Below are positions 22,945-31,841 of a stretch of DNA of 64,000 nt, piece by piece. Position 1 is the stretch's first letter. Every line of letters begins with the position of its first letter. A program made the translations under genes and the position numbers. The notes beneath the pieces are model-generated. The model was not told the origin of the DNA, ran no database searches, and worked only from the letters and a program-made list of their open reading frames with translations. Where the stretch lies: positions 237,469 to 301,468 of the forward strand of contig DYJD01000004.1 in assembly GCA_020723325.1 (NCBI GenBank). Direction: 5' to 3'. The DNA is from Desulfosudis oleivorans (GTDB lineage: Bacteria > Desulfobacterota > Desulfobacteria > Desulfobacterales > SURF-7).

Positions 22945-25519
22945 ATGCCAATGCCTCCACAATATTGGTTTTTGCCGCCCGGTGGGCAGGATAGAGACCG
23001 GCCAGGGCTGAAAGGATGATAGCAAGCAGGATCGCCAGAGCCGTGGCCGCATAGTGAACGTGAAAGGAGATGCTGGCCCCCATGTTCAATTGGAAAAAGG
23101 CCTCCAGTTCCAACCGGCCGATAAGCAAACCGACGGCGGCGCCCAGCAGGCCGGCGGCGGCGCCGATCAGGGCCGATTCGATGATGACAATGGCCGCCAC
23201 CTGGGTTCTCAGCATGCCGATGGATCGGAGCACGCCGATCTCCCGGGTGCGTTCCAGCACGGAGGCCAGTAAGGTCACGATGATGCCCAGGGCTGCGATG
23301 AGCAAGGTGATGATGTTGACCGCGTTGGTCACCACAAAGGAGCGGTTCAACATTTTCCGTACTTCCTCTTTGAATTCGCCGGCAGGCAGTGCAAAAATTC
23401 GTCGCTTTTGGCCCATACGTTCCAAAATTGTTGTGCATACAGGCTCGATTTCCGTGTTTGGTTTCAGGCGCAGTTCATACATGTCCACCAGATGGTCCTG
23501 ATAGATTCGGCGGTAGGTTTGGATGTCCATCCATAAACAGCCGGAGTCCGAGGCATAATCCACCACGACGGCAGCCACGCCAAAGGCGTGCGGTCCCGAA
23601 GGTGTGGGCAGCATCACCTTATCCCCGGGTTTAAGGCCGTGTTGGGCGGATAAGCCCTCATTAACGGCAATATACTCCTTATCCGGCAAAAGCCGCAGCA
23701 GGTCTTCGCGATTGCCGTCGGCCAGCATGGCCGGGCAATAGGACAACCTCGCGGTTACATCGAAAGCTGCCAGGAGCACCCTTTTGCCGTTGAAATGAGT
23801 ATATACCTTGCGATAGGGCTCGGCCATGAGTACGCCCGGAATTTCTTCAAACTCTTTGAGCATCTCAGCCGGCATGGGAATGCTGGGGGAGCCCCCGGTG
23901 GTCATGGGATGACCGGAACTGACAAAAATATCGGCTCGAATTATGGAATCAATGTAGGCAAAAACCGATTGGCGAAAGCTGTGGATGAGGCAGGCGGAGC
24001 AGACAAACAAAGTGATGCTGCAGAAAATGCTGGCCACGACCACGGCGTTGCGCGCGAGATTTTTTTGCAGATTCAGGCCGGCCAGCCTTCCGCCGGCACC
24101 GAGGCGCTTGGAAAGCAGGAGATGGAAAATATCCAAGAACCATTTCAGAAAAATCGGCGTATGCAGGGAGATGCATAGGAGGATCAACACCACGGCAAAA
24201 TGGGTGGCGTCGGCGATTTGACGGCCGCCAGTGATTTTGTGCAGCATGAGCAGCAGGATGGCCAAGAGGAGTGTGATGGTGGCGGCAATTTTGGTTTTGC
24301 TGCTTTGCGCCGATCCATTTTCCGCATAAGGTAAGGAACGGATGGCTGAAATGGGCGAGATACGGCTGCTGGCAATGGCCGGAAAAGCGGCCGCCGCAAG
24401 CCCTGCCAAAATTCCCATGGCGGCGTTTTGAAAAAGGGTCGGCCAGGACCAGGCAATATCCGTGATGGTGGTTTTCAGGTAAACTTCGGTAATGATCTGT
24501 GAGATGGTATGGATGGTGAGCTTGGCCATAGCCAGGCCCAACAGAACACCCAGCAGGGAACCGCACAGGGAGATCACCAGAGTTTCACCCAGGAACAGTG
24601 CGATGATCTCGCCGCGTCTGACGCCCAAAGCGCGCAGGATGCCGATCTCCTTGCGGCGCTGCACCACGGATATGGAAACGGAATTATAGATCAAATACAT
24701 CCCGACAAATATGGCCATGAACCCGGTGAGGCGGATTGCTTTGCGGAAGTGGATAAGCAAGAGTTCCACCTGTTTGGTGCGGCCGGCGGGGGTATCGATT
24801 TCGTAGCCTGCCGGTAGAACCTTTTGAATGCGGGTTTTCACGGTATCGAGCTGTTCACCGGGCAGCAGACTGAGATCAATGTGATCAATGCGGCCTTCTT
24901 TGCCAAAAGCCAATTGGGCGGCAGCCAGATCCATGACGGCCATATCACCGCCGGCTACTTTAGCCGGCCCTTCCGGATTGAGCAACCCGCGGACCTTGAA
25001 GGTGTGGATACCGGCCACGGTCTGAACCTTGACTTCCTGGTCGAGTTTGATTTGCTCCCGATCCGCCAGGCTGCGGGTCAGCAAGATGGAATCCGGCCGG
25101 GCCAGAAACAGCAACGGATCGGGAATGTCAGCGCTTTCATCGCTGATGGCGTAGTTGCGGATTTGATGATCCTGGAGCACATCAACCCCCAGAATCACCA
25201 GGGAACGCCCTTGGCCCTGGGCCAAGTTGGCATTGGTCTCGATCACCGGCACGGCGTATTCGACCCCGGTTACGCTTTGAATCTGCTCTATAAATTCTTC
25301 GGGAAAACCTGCTTCCGGACCGGAGACCATAAGGGCGGCCCGTCCGCTGATATGATTGATGGCGCTTTCAAAGGAAGCCAGCACGCTGTGGTTGACGATA
25401 TCGATGGACACAATGGCGGCCACCCCCAGGCAGATTCCGCCCATGATCAGGGCCAACTGGGTTTTGTTCAGCTTGATGTGCTTGAAGCTGATATGGCGCA
25501 ACAGGTTTGAGAAGTTCAT
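22937..25519 (-). CDS. ABC transporter permease with two FtsX domains, MacB/LolC-E type (860 aa)
   Basis: A duplicated permease: an N-terminal TM at about 20-40, a periplasmic MacB-like domain, an FtsX domain with three TMs (about 275-400), a TM-rich middle (410-480), a second periplasmic domain, and a second FtsX domain (about 735-855). The RRKEIGILRALGVRRGEI and RTREIGVLRSIGMLR cytoplasmic coupling helices are the family hallmark and are present in both halves. The stop overlaps the sorting-protein gene, and the start overlaps the ATPase stop by ATGA. With the ATPase it would drive extraction or export of lipids or lipoproteins from the inner membrane by mechanotransmission rather than channel transport. 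Confidence 0.9.
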   Translation of the reverse strand: MNFSNLLRHISFKHIKLNKTQLALIMGGICLGVAAIVSIDIVNHSVLASFESAINHISGRAALMVSGPEAGFPEEFIEQIQSVTGVEYAVPVIETNANLAQGQGRSLVILGVDVLQDHQIRNYAISDESADIPDPLLFLARPDSILLTRSLADREQIKLDQEVKVQTVAGIHTFKVRGLLNPEGPAKVAGGDMAVMDLAAAQLAFGKEGRIDHIDLSLLPGEQLDTVKTRIQKVLPAGYEIDTPAGRTKQVELLLIHFRKAIRLTGFMAIFVGMYLIYNSVSISVVQRRKEIGILRALGVRRGEIIALFLGETLVISLCGSLLGVLLGLAMAKLTIHTISQIITEVYLKTTITDIAWSWPTLFQNAAMGILAGLAAAAFPAIASSRISPISAIRSLPYAENGSAQSSKTKIAATITLLLAILLLMLHKITGGRQIADATHFAVVLILLCISLHTPIFLKWFLDIFHLLLSKRLGAGGRLAGLNLQKNLARNAVVVASIFCSITLFVCSACLIHSFRQSVFAYIDSIIRADIFVSSGHPMTTGGSPSIPMPAEMLKEFEEIPGVLMAEPYRKVYTHFNGKRVLLAAFDVTARLSYCPAMLADGNREDLLRLLPDKEYIAVNEGLSAQHGLKPGDKVMLPTPSGPHAFGVAAVVVDYASDSGCLWMDIQTYRRIYQDHLVDMYELRLKPNTEIEPVCTTILERMGQKRRIFALPAGEFKEEVRKMLNRSFVVTNAVNIITLLIAALGIIVTLLASVLERTREIGVLRSIGMLRTQVAAIVIIESALIGAAAGLLGAAVGLLIGRLELEAFFQLNMGASISFHVHYAATALAILLAIILSALAGLYPAHRAAKTNIVEALAYE

Positions 25520-26205
25520 GCTAGCGGCCCTCCAATGGCAACGTCCTGGGACAGGGCTCCGTCTTTGAGGGTGATGATGCGCGTGCCGTAAGCAGCGGCC
25601 TTGGAATCATGGGTCACCATGATGATGGTCTGGCCCTGTTCATGCAGGGATTTCAACAACAGCAGAATTTCTTCACCGGTATGGGAGTCGAGATTGCCGG
25701 TGGGCTCGTCGGCCAGGAGCACGGCCGGGTTGGTGATCAGGGCCCGGGCGATGGCCACTCGCTGCATCTCGCCGCCGGAGAGTTGCTCGGGCCGGTGCTC
25801 CGCTCGCGCAGCGAGGCCGATTTTATGCAAAATGGCTTCAGCCATGGGTTTTACCCGGGTGAAGGGCAGGCCGTCCACCAGGAGGGGCAAACCCACGTTT
25901 TCAATCGCCGTGAGCAATGGTAGTAGATTGAAGAATTGGAAAATAAAACCTACTTGCCGGCGGCGGATCAGGGTCAGCTCGCTGTCCGAGATCCCATGCA
26001 ACGGTTTGGCATTGATGAAAACCTCCCCTGCGGAGGGTTGATCCAACCCGCCCACCAGGTTCAGCAGGGTGCTCTTGCCCGAGCCACTGGCCCCCATGAT
26101 GCTGAGGAATTCTCCTTTTTGAATGGATAGGGAAACATCCTTGAGGGCATACACAGCCCGCGCCCCCTGGCGATACTGCTTGCTGACATTTTTGAGTTCA
26201 ATCAT
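25516..26205 (-). CDS. ABC transporter ATP-binding protein, LolD/MacB family (229 aa)
   Basis: A complete nucleotide-binding domain: Walker A GASGSGKST, Q-loop near FQFFNLLP, signature LSGGEMQRVAIARAL, Walker B VLLADEP and TGNLDS. The short length and the TGNLD motif are typical of the LolD/MacB/FtsE group. It is coupled to the permease by ATGA overlap and follows the PadR gene within a few bases. It would energise the FtsX-type permease. No separate HlyD-type periplasmic adaptor is seen in the operon, so this is not a standard MacAB-TolC set. Confidence 0.93.
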   Translation of the reverse strand: MIELKNVSKQYRQGARAVYALKDVSLSIQKGEFLSIMGASGSGKSTLLNLVGGLDQPSAGEVFINAKPLHGISDSELTLIRRRQVGFIFQFFNLLPLLTAIENVGLPLLVDGLPFTRVKPMAEAILHKIGLAARAEHRPEQLSGGEMQRVAIARALITNPAVLLADEPTGNLDSHTGEEILLLLKSLHEQGQTIIMVTHDSKAAAYGTRIITLKDGALSQDVAIGGPLA

Positions 26206-26208
26206 TTT

Positions 26209-26766
26209 TCACCTCGATAACTTATTTTTGGTCATGGCAGCCTTGATTTTGGATTCACATAAGGTCAGCCAATTGATGTCCGCCTCGGAATGGAACAGGC
26301 CGGCGTCGATGAGCAGCTCACTGATGAGGGCGTGCCGATTATAGGCACTTTTTTTCAAGGCCAGTTTGCGCTGGGTGAGCCGGTTCATTTGTTTGAGATA
26401 AAGCGCTTTTTGTTTTTCGATCAGCTCCAGAATGGCAGTGGGATTATTGCTATCCATGAACATGAGTTTGATAAAAAATTCATCCCGCAGGGCCCGGAGC
26501 TTGGAGACCGGCTCGGCCAGCCATTCTTCCAATTGTTTGCGTCCTTCGGCCGTGATGCTGAAGATTTTCTTGTCAGGCCGCTTGTCTTGGGCCTGGCGAT
26601 CGTGGGTGACCAGGTCCTCTTTTTCCAGGCGTTCCAGGGTGGAGTAGATCTGGCCGTAATTCAAGCTCCAGAATTCCCCGACCTTGTCGTCGAAGCTGGT
26701 TTTGATTTCATAGCCATGGAGATCTTTTTCGGCCAGTATGCCGAGCAAGGCATATTTAATCGACAT
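26209..26766 (-). CDS. PadR-family transcriptional regulator (185 aa)
   Basis: The N-terminal winged helix-turn-helix (residues about 4-78: YALLGILAEKDLHGYEIK, LNYGQIYSTLERLEKEDLV) is followed by the C-terminal helical dimerisation domain of the PadR / Vir_act_alpha_C type. It is the first gene of the leftward ABC-transport operon, three bases before the ATPase stop-to-start junction, and so probably regulates it. PadR proteins often repress efflux genes and release on binding a hydrophobic ligand. An AT-rich inverted repeat just upstream at 26784-26801 is a candidate operator. Confidence 0.9.
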   Translation of the reverse strand: MSIKYALLGILAEKDLHGYEIKTSFDDKVGEFWSLNYGQIYSTLERLEKEDLVTHDRQAQDKRPDKKIFSITAEGRKQLEEWLAEPVSKLRALRDEFFIKLMFMDSNNPTAILELIEKQKALYLKQMNRLTQRKLALKKSAYNRHALISELLIDAGLFHSEADINWLTLCESKIKAAMTKNKLSR

Positions 26767-26783
26767 GAATATTCTCCCTAAGA

Positions 26784-26801
26784 ATATATAAAAGTATATA
26801 T
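26784..26801. promoter_or_regulatory. Candidate PadR operator (AT-rich inverted repeat)
   Basis: ATATATA-AAAG-TATATAT, with perfect seven-base arms, lies about 20 bases upstream of the PadR start, where it would overlap the promoter. PadR regulators usually bind such short AT-rich dyads in their own promoters. The sequence is of low complexity, so chance symmetry is possible. Confidence 0.4.
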
Positions 26802-26830
26802 ATAAAAATAGGTATCGCCGTCAATGAAAA

Positions 26831-28771
26831 TTAATTGTAGCGGATTCTTTTTTCATCCAAGGGAATCCGGATCAGGAAAAACACGCCTTGGCCGGGGGTG
26901 CTGGTGCATTCCAGTTTTCCCTGCAGGGAATGGGTTACCAGGTTGTAAAGAATATGCATGCCGAGGCCGGTACCGCCCTGGCCACGCTTGGTGGTGAAAA
27001 AGGGGTCGAACATTTTAGCAAGGGTTTCCTTGTCCATGCCTTTGCCGTTGTCCGAGTAAATGAGAATCAGTGAATCCGCTTCCCGGCGGACGATGATTTC
27101 GATTCTGCCAGCCGCCATGGATTCAAAACCGTGCATAATGGAATTGGTGATCAACTGGGTCAATATCTGGGCAAAGGCCCCTGGGGAGCTGTTGATTTCA
27201 AATCTATCCGGGCATTGCACGCTTATGGCATGGCCGGTTCCCTGGAATTTGGGTTTCAGGGTGAGCACCAGTTGATCAATGTAATTCTTAACCTCAAACC
27301 ATCTGTGCTGATCGCTGAACTGGTCCACGGATACTTGTTTAAAACTGACCACGAGCTCTGCCACGCGCTTGAGATTTCGGGAGATCAGATCAGATGTTTC
27401 GGTAATGAGTTTCATCAGTTTGACATGATCCAGGGATTCCAATGGTTGGGATTTGAGGGTGCTGATCAGTTCCAGGGTACGGTCCTGAAGCAGGGAGGCG
27501 GCAGTTATGGCAATACTGAGGGGTGTGTTGATTTCATGGGCCACGCCGGCCACCAAACCACCCAGGGAAGCCATTTTTTCCGATTGGACCAGTTGGTCCT
27601 GGGTTTCTTTCAAATCCGAAAGGGATCGCTGCAGGATCTGATTCGTCCGCCGGAGTTCTTCCTCGGCTGCTTTTCGCTTGGTAATATCCAATTGTAAAGC
27701 CTGATTGCCGGCGGATAAGGCATTGCTTTTTTCCTCGAGCTGCATCACCATCTGATTGAATTCGTTTGTCAGGATTCCAATCTCATCCTTGCGTCTGGAT
27801 TTGAGGCGGACAGTAAGGTTTTTAGTATCCTGGATGGAAAGGATATGCCGCTCCAGACGGGTGATGGGATTGATCACGATTTTTTGGAGTAAAAAAAACA
27901 GGATCAATACCATCAAGGCACCGGCAATGAGAATTGCCGTCATAAAATAGTAAACACTTTCCCGTCCTTGCTTGACAATGTCCCGCCCCAGGTCGACCCT
28001 CAGCAATAAACAAGGATTGCCGTGAATGTCATTTATGCCCTTATAGCCGGACATAAGATCCGGAGCCATGGTGAGAATCGCCACAGACGCACCTTTTGTT
28101 AGTTGCCGGTGGACTTGTTCAAGTTCCGGCGGCTGATTCCCATGGATATCCACAAAATGAATGGACAGTTTGGTTTTTTGTCGTAGATTTTGGATTTCCG
28201 CCGGAGTCAAAAAACGGCCCATAATCAGCGTGCCGTGGATCGGTCTTTCAAAATTGCTGTTGGTAATCGGCCAGGAGGTGATCAGGGCCGGTTCCTGGCC
28301 TATTAGGATGATGCCGGTCTTGCTGTCTTTTGGATACCTGTGAAACAACAAGTCCGGGTGGCCCAGGATGTACTGCTGAAGGACGGCAGCGGCAGGGCCG
28401 AAATCATCGGTAACGTGGTCGATGGCGGCGCTGTGAACGATAGCTTCTTTATTGTTCAGAAAAACGATAAAATCCATCCGTAAATTAGCGAGAGTGACTT
28501 TTTGCAGATTATTGCGGATATAGTCGTCATTCTGCTTTAACAAGAAGTCACGGGTTTCATTCCATGGCCCCCAATCGCCGCCGATGGCTTTCAGATTATC
28601 GAGTTCTGTAGCAACGGCATTCTCGGCCCGCAGGACATTTTTTTCAATATCCTGGGCCTCCAAACGCAGAAAGCTGCGCATAACAAAACGATCCGTGATC
28701 CATAACAAAGCACCGGCGATGAGCACAAAAAGGGCGGTGATTATGACAAGTATTTTTTTTTGGAGAGTCAT
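26831..28771 (-). CDS. CHASE4-type sensor histidine kinase (646 aa)
   Basis: TM1 at about 8-28, a periplasmic CHASE4-like sensor at about 35-265 (GGDWGPWNETRDFL is the typical motif), TM2 at about 277-297, HAMP (298-350), a coiled coil, then HisKA with His412 in GVAHEINTP, and an HATPase with SDNGKGM and GTGLGM motifs. There is no PAS or receiver domain, unlike its paralogue at 13504-16167. The HE-I-NTP box is of the type used by kinases with soluble partner regulators, but no response regulator is adjacent. It is 65 bases upstream of the PadR gene on the same strand, so it could be cotranscribed with the transport operon. Confidence 0.9.
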   Translation of the reverse strand: MTLQKKILVIITALFVLIAGALLWITDRFVMRSFLRLEAQDIEKNVLRAENAVATELDNLKAIGGDWGPWNETRDFLLKQNDDYIRNNLQKVTLANLRMDFIVFLNNKEAIVHSAAIDHVTDDFGPAAAVLQQYILGHPDLLFHRYPKDSKTGIILIGQEPALITSWPITNSNFERPIHGTLIMGRFLTPAEIQNLRQKTKLSIHFVDIHGNQPPELEQVHRQLTKGASVAILTMAPDLMSGYKGINDIHGNPCLLLRVDLGRDIVKQGRESVYYFMTAILIAGALMVLILFFLLQKIVINPITRLERHILSIQDTKNLTVRLKSRRKDEIGILTNEFNQMVMQLEEKSNALSAGNQALQLDITKRKAAEEELRRTNQILQRSLSDLKETQDQLVQSEKMASLGGLVAGVAHEINTPLSIAITAASLLQDRTLELISTLKSQPLESLDHVKLMKLITETSDLISRNLKRVAELVVSFKQVSVDQFSDQHRWFEVKNYIDQLVLTLKPKFQGTGHAISVQCPDRFEINSSPGAFAQILTQLITNSIMHGFESMAAGRIEIIVRREADSLILIYSDNGKGMDKETLAKMFDPFFTTKRGQGGTGLGMHILYNLVTHSLQGKLECTSTPGQGVFFLIRIPLDEKRIRYN

Positions 28772-28892
28772 AATAATGGGATTATATCAATCGACATTGT
28801 TTGAGTGTACACGGAAGTTTACCTGTTTTTGGTGAGGATGTCTAATTTTTTCATCCGACTGCCAAGGGGATCAGATGAAAAATAGGCCCTTT

Positions 28893-29176
28893 CATCGGGG
28901 TCGGGGTCGGTATCGGGATCGGTATCGAAAAAATAATTTGGGAGACCCCGCCCCCAAAAAACCAGGGCTTTTCCCATGTTGACCCCAAGACTCAACACCA
29001 TGGCCTTTCCGTAGGGGCGGTTCGCGAACCGCCCCTGCACATCGGCAGGGCACACCGTTCCGTCCCGTTGGCGAGTTGGCTTTGGGGGGGAAAAAAAACT
29101 CGATGCCGATTCCGATACCGACCCCGACACCGAGAGGTTGCATGGCAGAGATAAAACCCAGTCACTCACGAGTCGC
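28893..29176. repeat. Dispersed repeat family C, copy 3 (long element with inverted ends)
   Basis: The left end TCGGGGTCGGGGTCGG with GGTATCG units (28894-28928) is the reverse complement of the right end CCGATACCGACCCCGA (29110-29126). The right flank GAGAGGTTGCATGGCAGAG (from 29132) matches the copy at 16682. The interior of about 170 bases holds a family A palindrome. This looks like a non-coding mobile or decayed element into which another repeat has inserted. Confidence 0.7.
29011..29038. repeat. Family A palindrome, single copy
   Basis: GTAGGGGCGGTTCGCGAACC followed by GCCCCTGC, nearly the same as the core of 13449-13506 and nested inside the family C element at 28893-29176. Confidence 0.85.
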
Positions 29177-29349
29177 TTTGTTTTGGTGGACAATAGTATT
29201 CGCAGGATGAAATGTGGGTAATTATTGGCCGCACATTCCGCGCCAAGTTTACATGCAATTCCCCTGAGGAATTCGGATTTATAGGTTGTATTGTATTGTT
29301 ATTGAAGCTATATTGCTTTTCTCGAAAATTGTAAAATTAAGGAGGCTGA

Positions 29350-30072
29350 ATGAAACTTGCAAAATGGACCCGCGATGAATCCCTGGCCGTTCTTACCATG
29401 ACCAACGGCGAAAACCGGCATAATCTGCTTTTTGCCCAGGCCATGCAGCAAACCATAAACGAAATTTTACAGGATCCGGCCGTGGAATCCATCCTGCTCA
29501 CCTCGGATGATCCCAAAAGCTTTTCCCAGGGAGTTGATATTGACTGGCTGGCCGGCCGCATGCAGGCCGGCGACACCCAGGCCATCAAGGATTTCATGTA
29601 CGGCATGAATGCGGTCTTTAAGGCACTATTGCTGTGCCCGGTCCCGGTGATTGCCGCCATCAACGGCCATGCTTTCGGCAACGGCGCCATTCTGGCCTGT
29701 GCCTGCGACTTCCGCTTCATGCGCGCCGACCGCGGTTATTTCTGCTTTCCAGAAGTGGATCTGGGAATTCCCTTCCTGCCGGGAATGATCGCCTGGGTAA
29801 AGAAAGCCATCCCCTATTACAAATTCCAGGAACTGAAATTTTCCGGCCGGCGGGTGGGGGCCGCTGAATTGGAAATCCACCATGTAGTGGAAAAGGCCTG
29901 CCCTGACCAGGAAAGCCTGCTGCGGGAAGCCGGCGCATTTGCCAAGAGCTTTCACAAAAAGCGCGGCATCTTCGGTGAAATGAAAAAACGCATGCACCAT
30001 GAAATCATCCAGATAATGGAAACGGAAGACCCCAAATACATCGAGGCGTTGTTTCTGATGGTGAGCGGATGA
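29350..30072 (+). CDS. Enoyl-CoA hydratase/isomerase (crotonase) family protein (240 aa)
   Basis: Crotonase fold: an oxyanion-hole strand near SFSQGVDIDWL and the central helix INGHAFGNGAILACACDFR. The FPEVDLGIPF motif carries a Glu at the position used by delta3,delta2-enoyl-CoA isomerases; the second hydratase Glu of the helix is not obvious, so an isomerase-type activity is more likely than hydratase. AAGGAGG lies five bases before the ATG. The gene is monocistronic on the plus strand after the repeat nest, with a 92-base gap before the AT-rich radical SAM gene. Its codon usage matches the GC-rich majority of the window, unlike the two genes that follow. Possible roles are beta-oxidation of unsaturated acids or modification of acyl chains. 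Confidence 0.85.
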   Translation: MKLAKWTRDESLAVLTMTNGENRHNLLFAQAMQQTINEILQDPAVESILLTSDDPKSFSQGVDIDWLAGRMQAGDTQAIKDFMYGMNAVFKALLLCPVPVIAAINGHAFGNGAILACACDFRFMRADRGYFCFPEVDLGIPFLPGMIAWVKKAIPYYKFQELKFSGRRVGAAELEIHHVVEKACPDQESLLREAGAFAKSFHKKRGIFGEMKKRMHHEIIQIMETEDPKYIEALFLMVSG

Positions 30073-30164
30073 AACCCCCTTGAAGTTTGACATACAAGAC
30101 GATTTCTGAGATACGATCAAATCGTGAAAGCGAATTCCTATTCCTCAAATAGGAGTGAAATTAA

Positions 30165-31829
30165 ATGGCCTATGGCCTATTAATAAATTATGCTGGTGTT
30201 CCGTACGAGATTTCGTCATTATTCCCGGATAATGGTCTGGCATCGCTGGCGGCAGTCTTAAAAAATGAAAACCATACAGTCCAAATTATAGACTATTCAA
30301 CCACCACCACCATACGCGAAGTCTTTGGAAGTGAAGTTCGAAAGGCCTTGATTCCAATTGCACCAGTGGTTTTTGGCGAGAGGATGCTGAATGATGCGGA
30401 AATTGCTTCGCTATTGGAAATTGAGGGTGAAATTAAAAAAAATGAAAGGAGTTTCCTTGACCGGCAGATTATAGAACTGAGCAAGTCAATCATCGATAAT
30501 AATGTCCGGTGGATTGGATTCAAACTGTGGATGTCCGGAACCCAACAGTCCATGCATATTGCATCAAAATTAAAAGAGCTGTTCCCTCATTTAAAGATTT
30601 TTGCAGGAGGGCCTTCAATTGATCTTTTTCAGGAAGCGATTATTGAGAAGTTTTCATTTATCGATGCTCTTATTTTTTCCGAGGCGGAAGAATCTTTGCC
30701 TCAATTACTGAAGTGGATGGACGGGAAATTGGACATTTCTGAGATTAGCAGCGTTATATATAAAACCGAGCAAGGTATTGTCAAAGCACCTGTTAAGCGA
30801 ATAGAAAAGCTCGATGCGCTACCGTTTCCTGTTTACGATGAAGACGTTTACAATGCCATGGCCGGTAATCAGAAAATGAAAATTTTCTGTTTTGATGAAA
30901 GCCGGGGGTGTATCATGGGGTGCGCCTTTTGTCCTGATGTAAACAAATATAAGAAACAAAGGATTGAGAAATCAGCAAAACGATGTGTCGATGAAATTGC
31001 CTATTTACAGGAAAAATATAAGACCGCTTATTTTCGCTTTTCCGGTTCAAATACTTCAATATCGCTCTTGGAAGAGATAGCGGACGAAATAATTTCACGG
31101 GAATTATCCATTAAGTTTTCCGTCTTTTCATCAGCAATCGGCCTAAAATCAAAGACAGTTGAAAAGCTCGCGAAAGCAGGTCTGATTGGAATTTTTATAG
31201 GTGCAGAATCCGCAGATGCATCACAGCTAAAACAATATTTAAAAAAGGGGACTTCTCCGGATAAAATTAGAAATATCGTCGATTGTTGCAAAAAATATAA
31301 TATATTTGTATCCCTAAGCATGATATATCCTACTCCCTTTTCAAATGAATCAACGCTACATAAAAATATTACTTTTATCCTTGATTGCTTAAAGGGATAC
31401 GAAAAATGTTCTGTTCCTCATTTTCCTGCCGGTTTATACCCTTATACCCAGTGGTTTGAAAATTTGGAAGAGTTCGGCTTTTCCTTACAATGTCCAACAA
31501 AAACAGACTATATCAACGAAGTTTTATTTTATTCATATAACGTAGTACTCCCACGATATTTATGGAAAGATCTACCTTACACGCTAAATGGAAAAACTTT
31601 TAAAGAGCTTTTACTTGACACGTTTAAGATGAGCGTCTCAATTAAAAACAACGGTATTATTCCATACTTGCCGGAAGCCAATTTGATGATGGCACCCCTA
31701 CTGGGTTATGATGACTATAAAGTCTTTGCTAAAGACATGAACATTGCAATGTTCACTGGCGACAGCAGCAAAATAGAGATGTGGAATGGCAAGTTCAATT
31801 CGGCTGCAAAGCAAATCCATCGAAAATAG
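30165..31829 (+). CDS. B12-binding-type radical SAM protein, AT-rich cassette (554 aa)
   Basis: An N-terminal B12-binding-like domain (LFPDNGLASLAAVLK, WIGFKLWMSGTQQ, KIFAGGPSIDLF, ALIFSEAEESL) is followed by a radical SAM domain with CIMGCAFC (Cys249, Cys253, Cys256). The start has AGGAG nine bases upstream. The coding sequence is strikingly AT-rich (AAA, ATT and TTT codons) compared with the crotonase and kinase genes on either side, which suggests horizontal acquisition. It is followed after 12 bases by a PP-loop ATPase gene of the same composition. The pair may modify a sugar or peptide natural product; the substrate is unknown. Confidence 0.82.
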   Translation: MAYGLLINYAGVPYEISSLFPDNGLASLAAVLKNENHTVQIIDYSTTTTIREVFGSEVRKALIPIAPVVFGERMLNDAEIASLLEIEGEIKKNERSFLDRQIIELSKSIIDNNVRWIGFKLWMSGTQQSMHIASKLKELFPHLKIFAGGPSIDLFQEAIIEKFSFIDALIFSEAEESLPQLLKWMDGKLDISEISSVIYKTEQGIVKAPVKRIEKLDALPFPVYDEDVYNAMAGNQKMKIFCFDESRGCIMGCAFCPDVNKYKKQRIEKSAKRCVDEIAYLQEKYKTAYFRFSGSNTSISLLEEIADEIISRELSIKFSVFSSAIGLKSKTVEKLAKAGLIGIFIGAESADASQLKQYLKKGTSPDKIRNIVDCCKKYNIFVSLSMIYPTPFSNESTLHKNITFILDCLKGYEKCSVPHFPAGLYPYTQWFENLEEFGFSLQCPTKTDYINEVLFYSYNVVLPRYLWKDLPYTLNGKTFKELLLDTFKMSVSIKNNGIIPYLPEANLMMAPLLGYDDYKVFAKDMNIAMFTGDSSKIEMWNGKFNSAAKQIHRK

Positions 31830-31841
31830 ACAATACTACTT

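Larger units (their letters stand above)
28772..29349. other. Intergenic nest of repeats
   Basis: About 580 bases between divergent genes. A family C element with inverted ends (28893-29176) contains a family A palindrome (29011-29038) and unmatched sequence. 29177-29349 is AT-rich and contains AAGGAGG (29338-29344), the ribosome site of the crotonase gene. No coding frame is supported. Confidence 0.65.
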
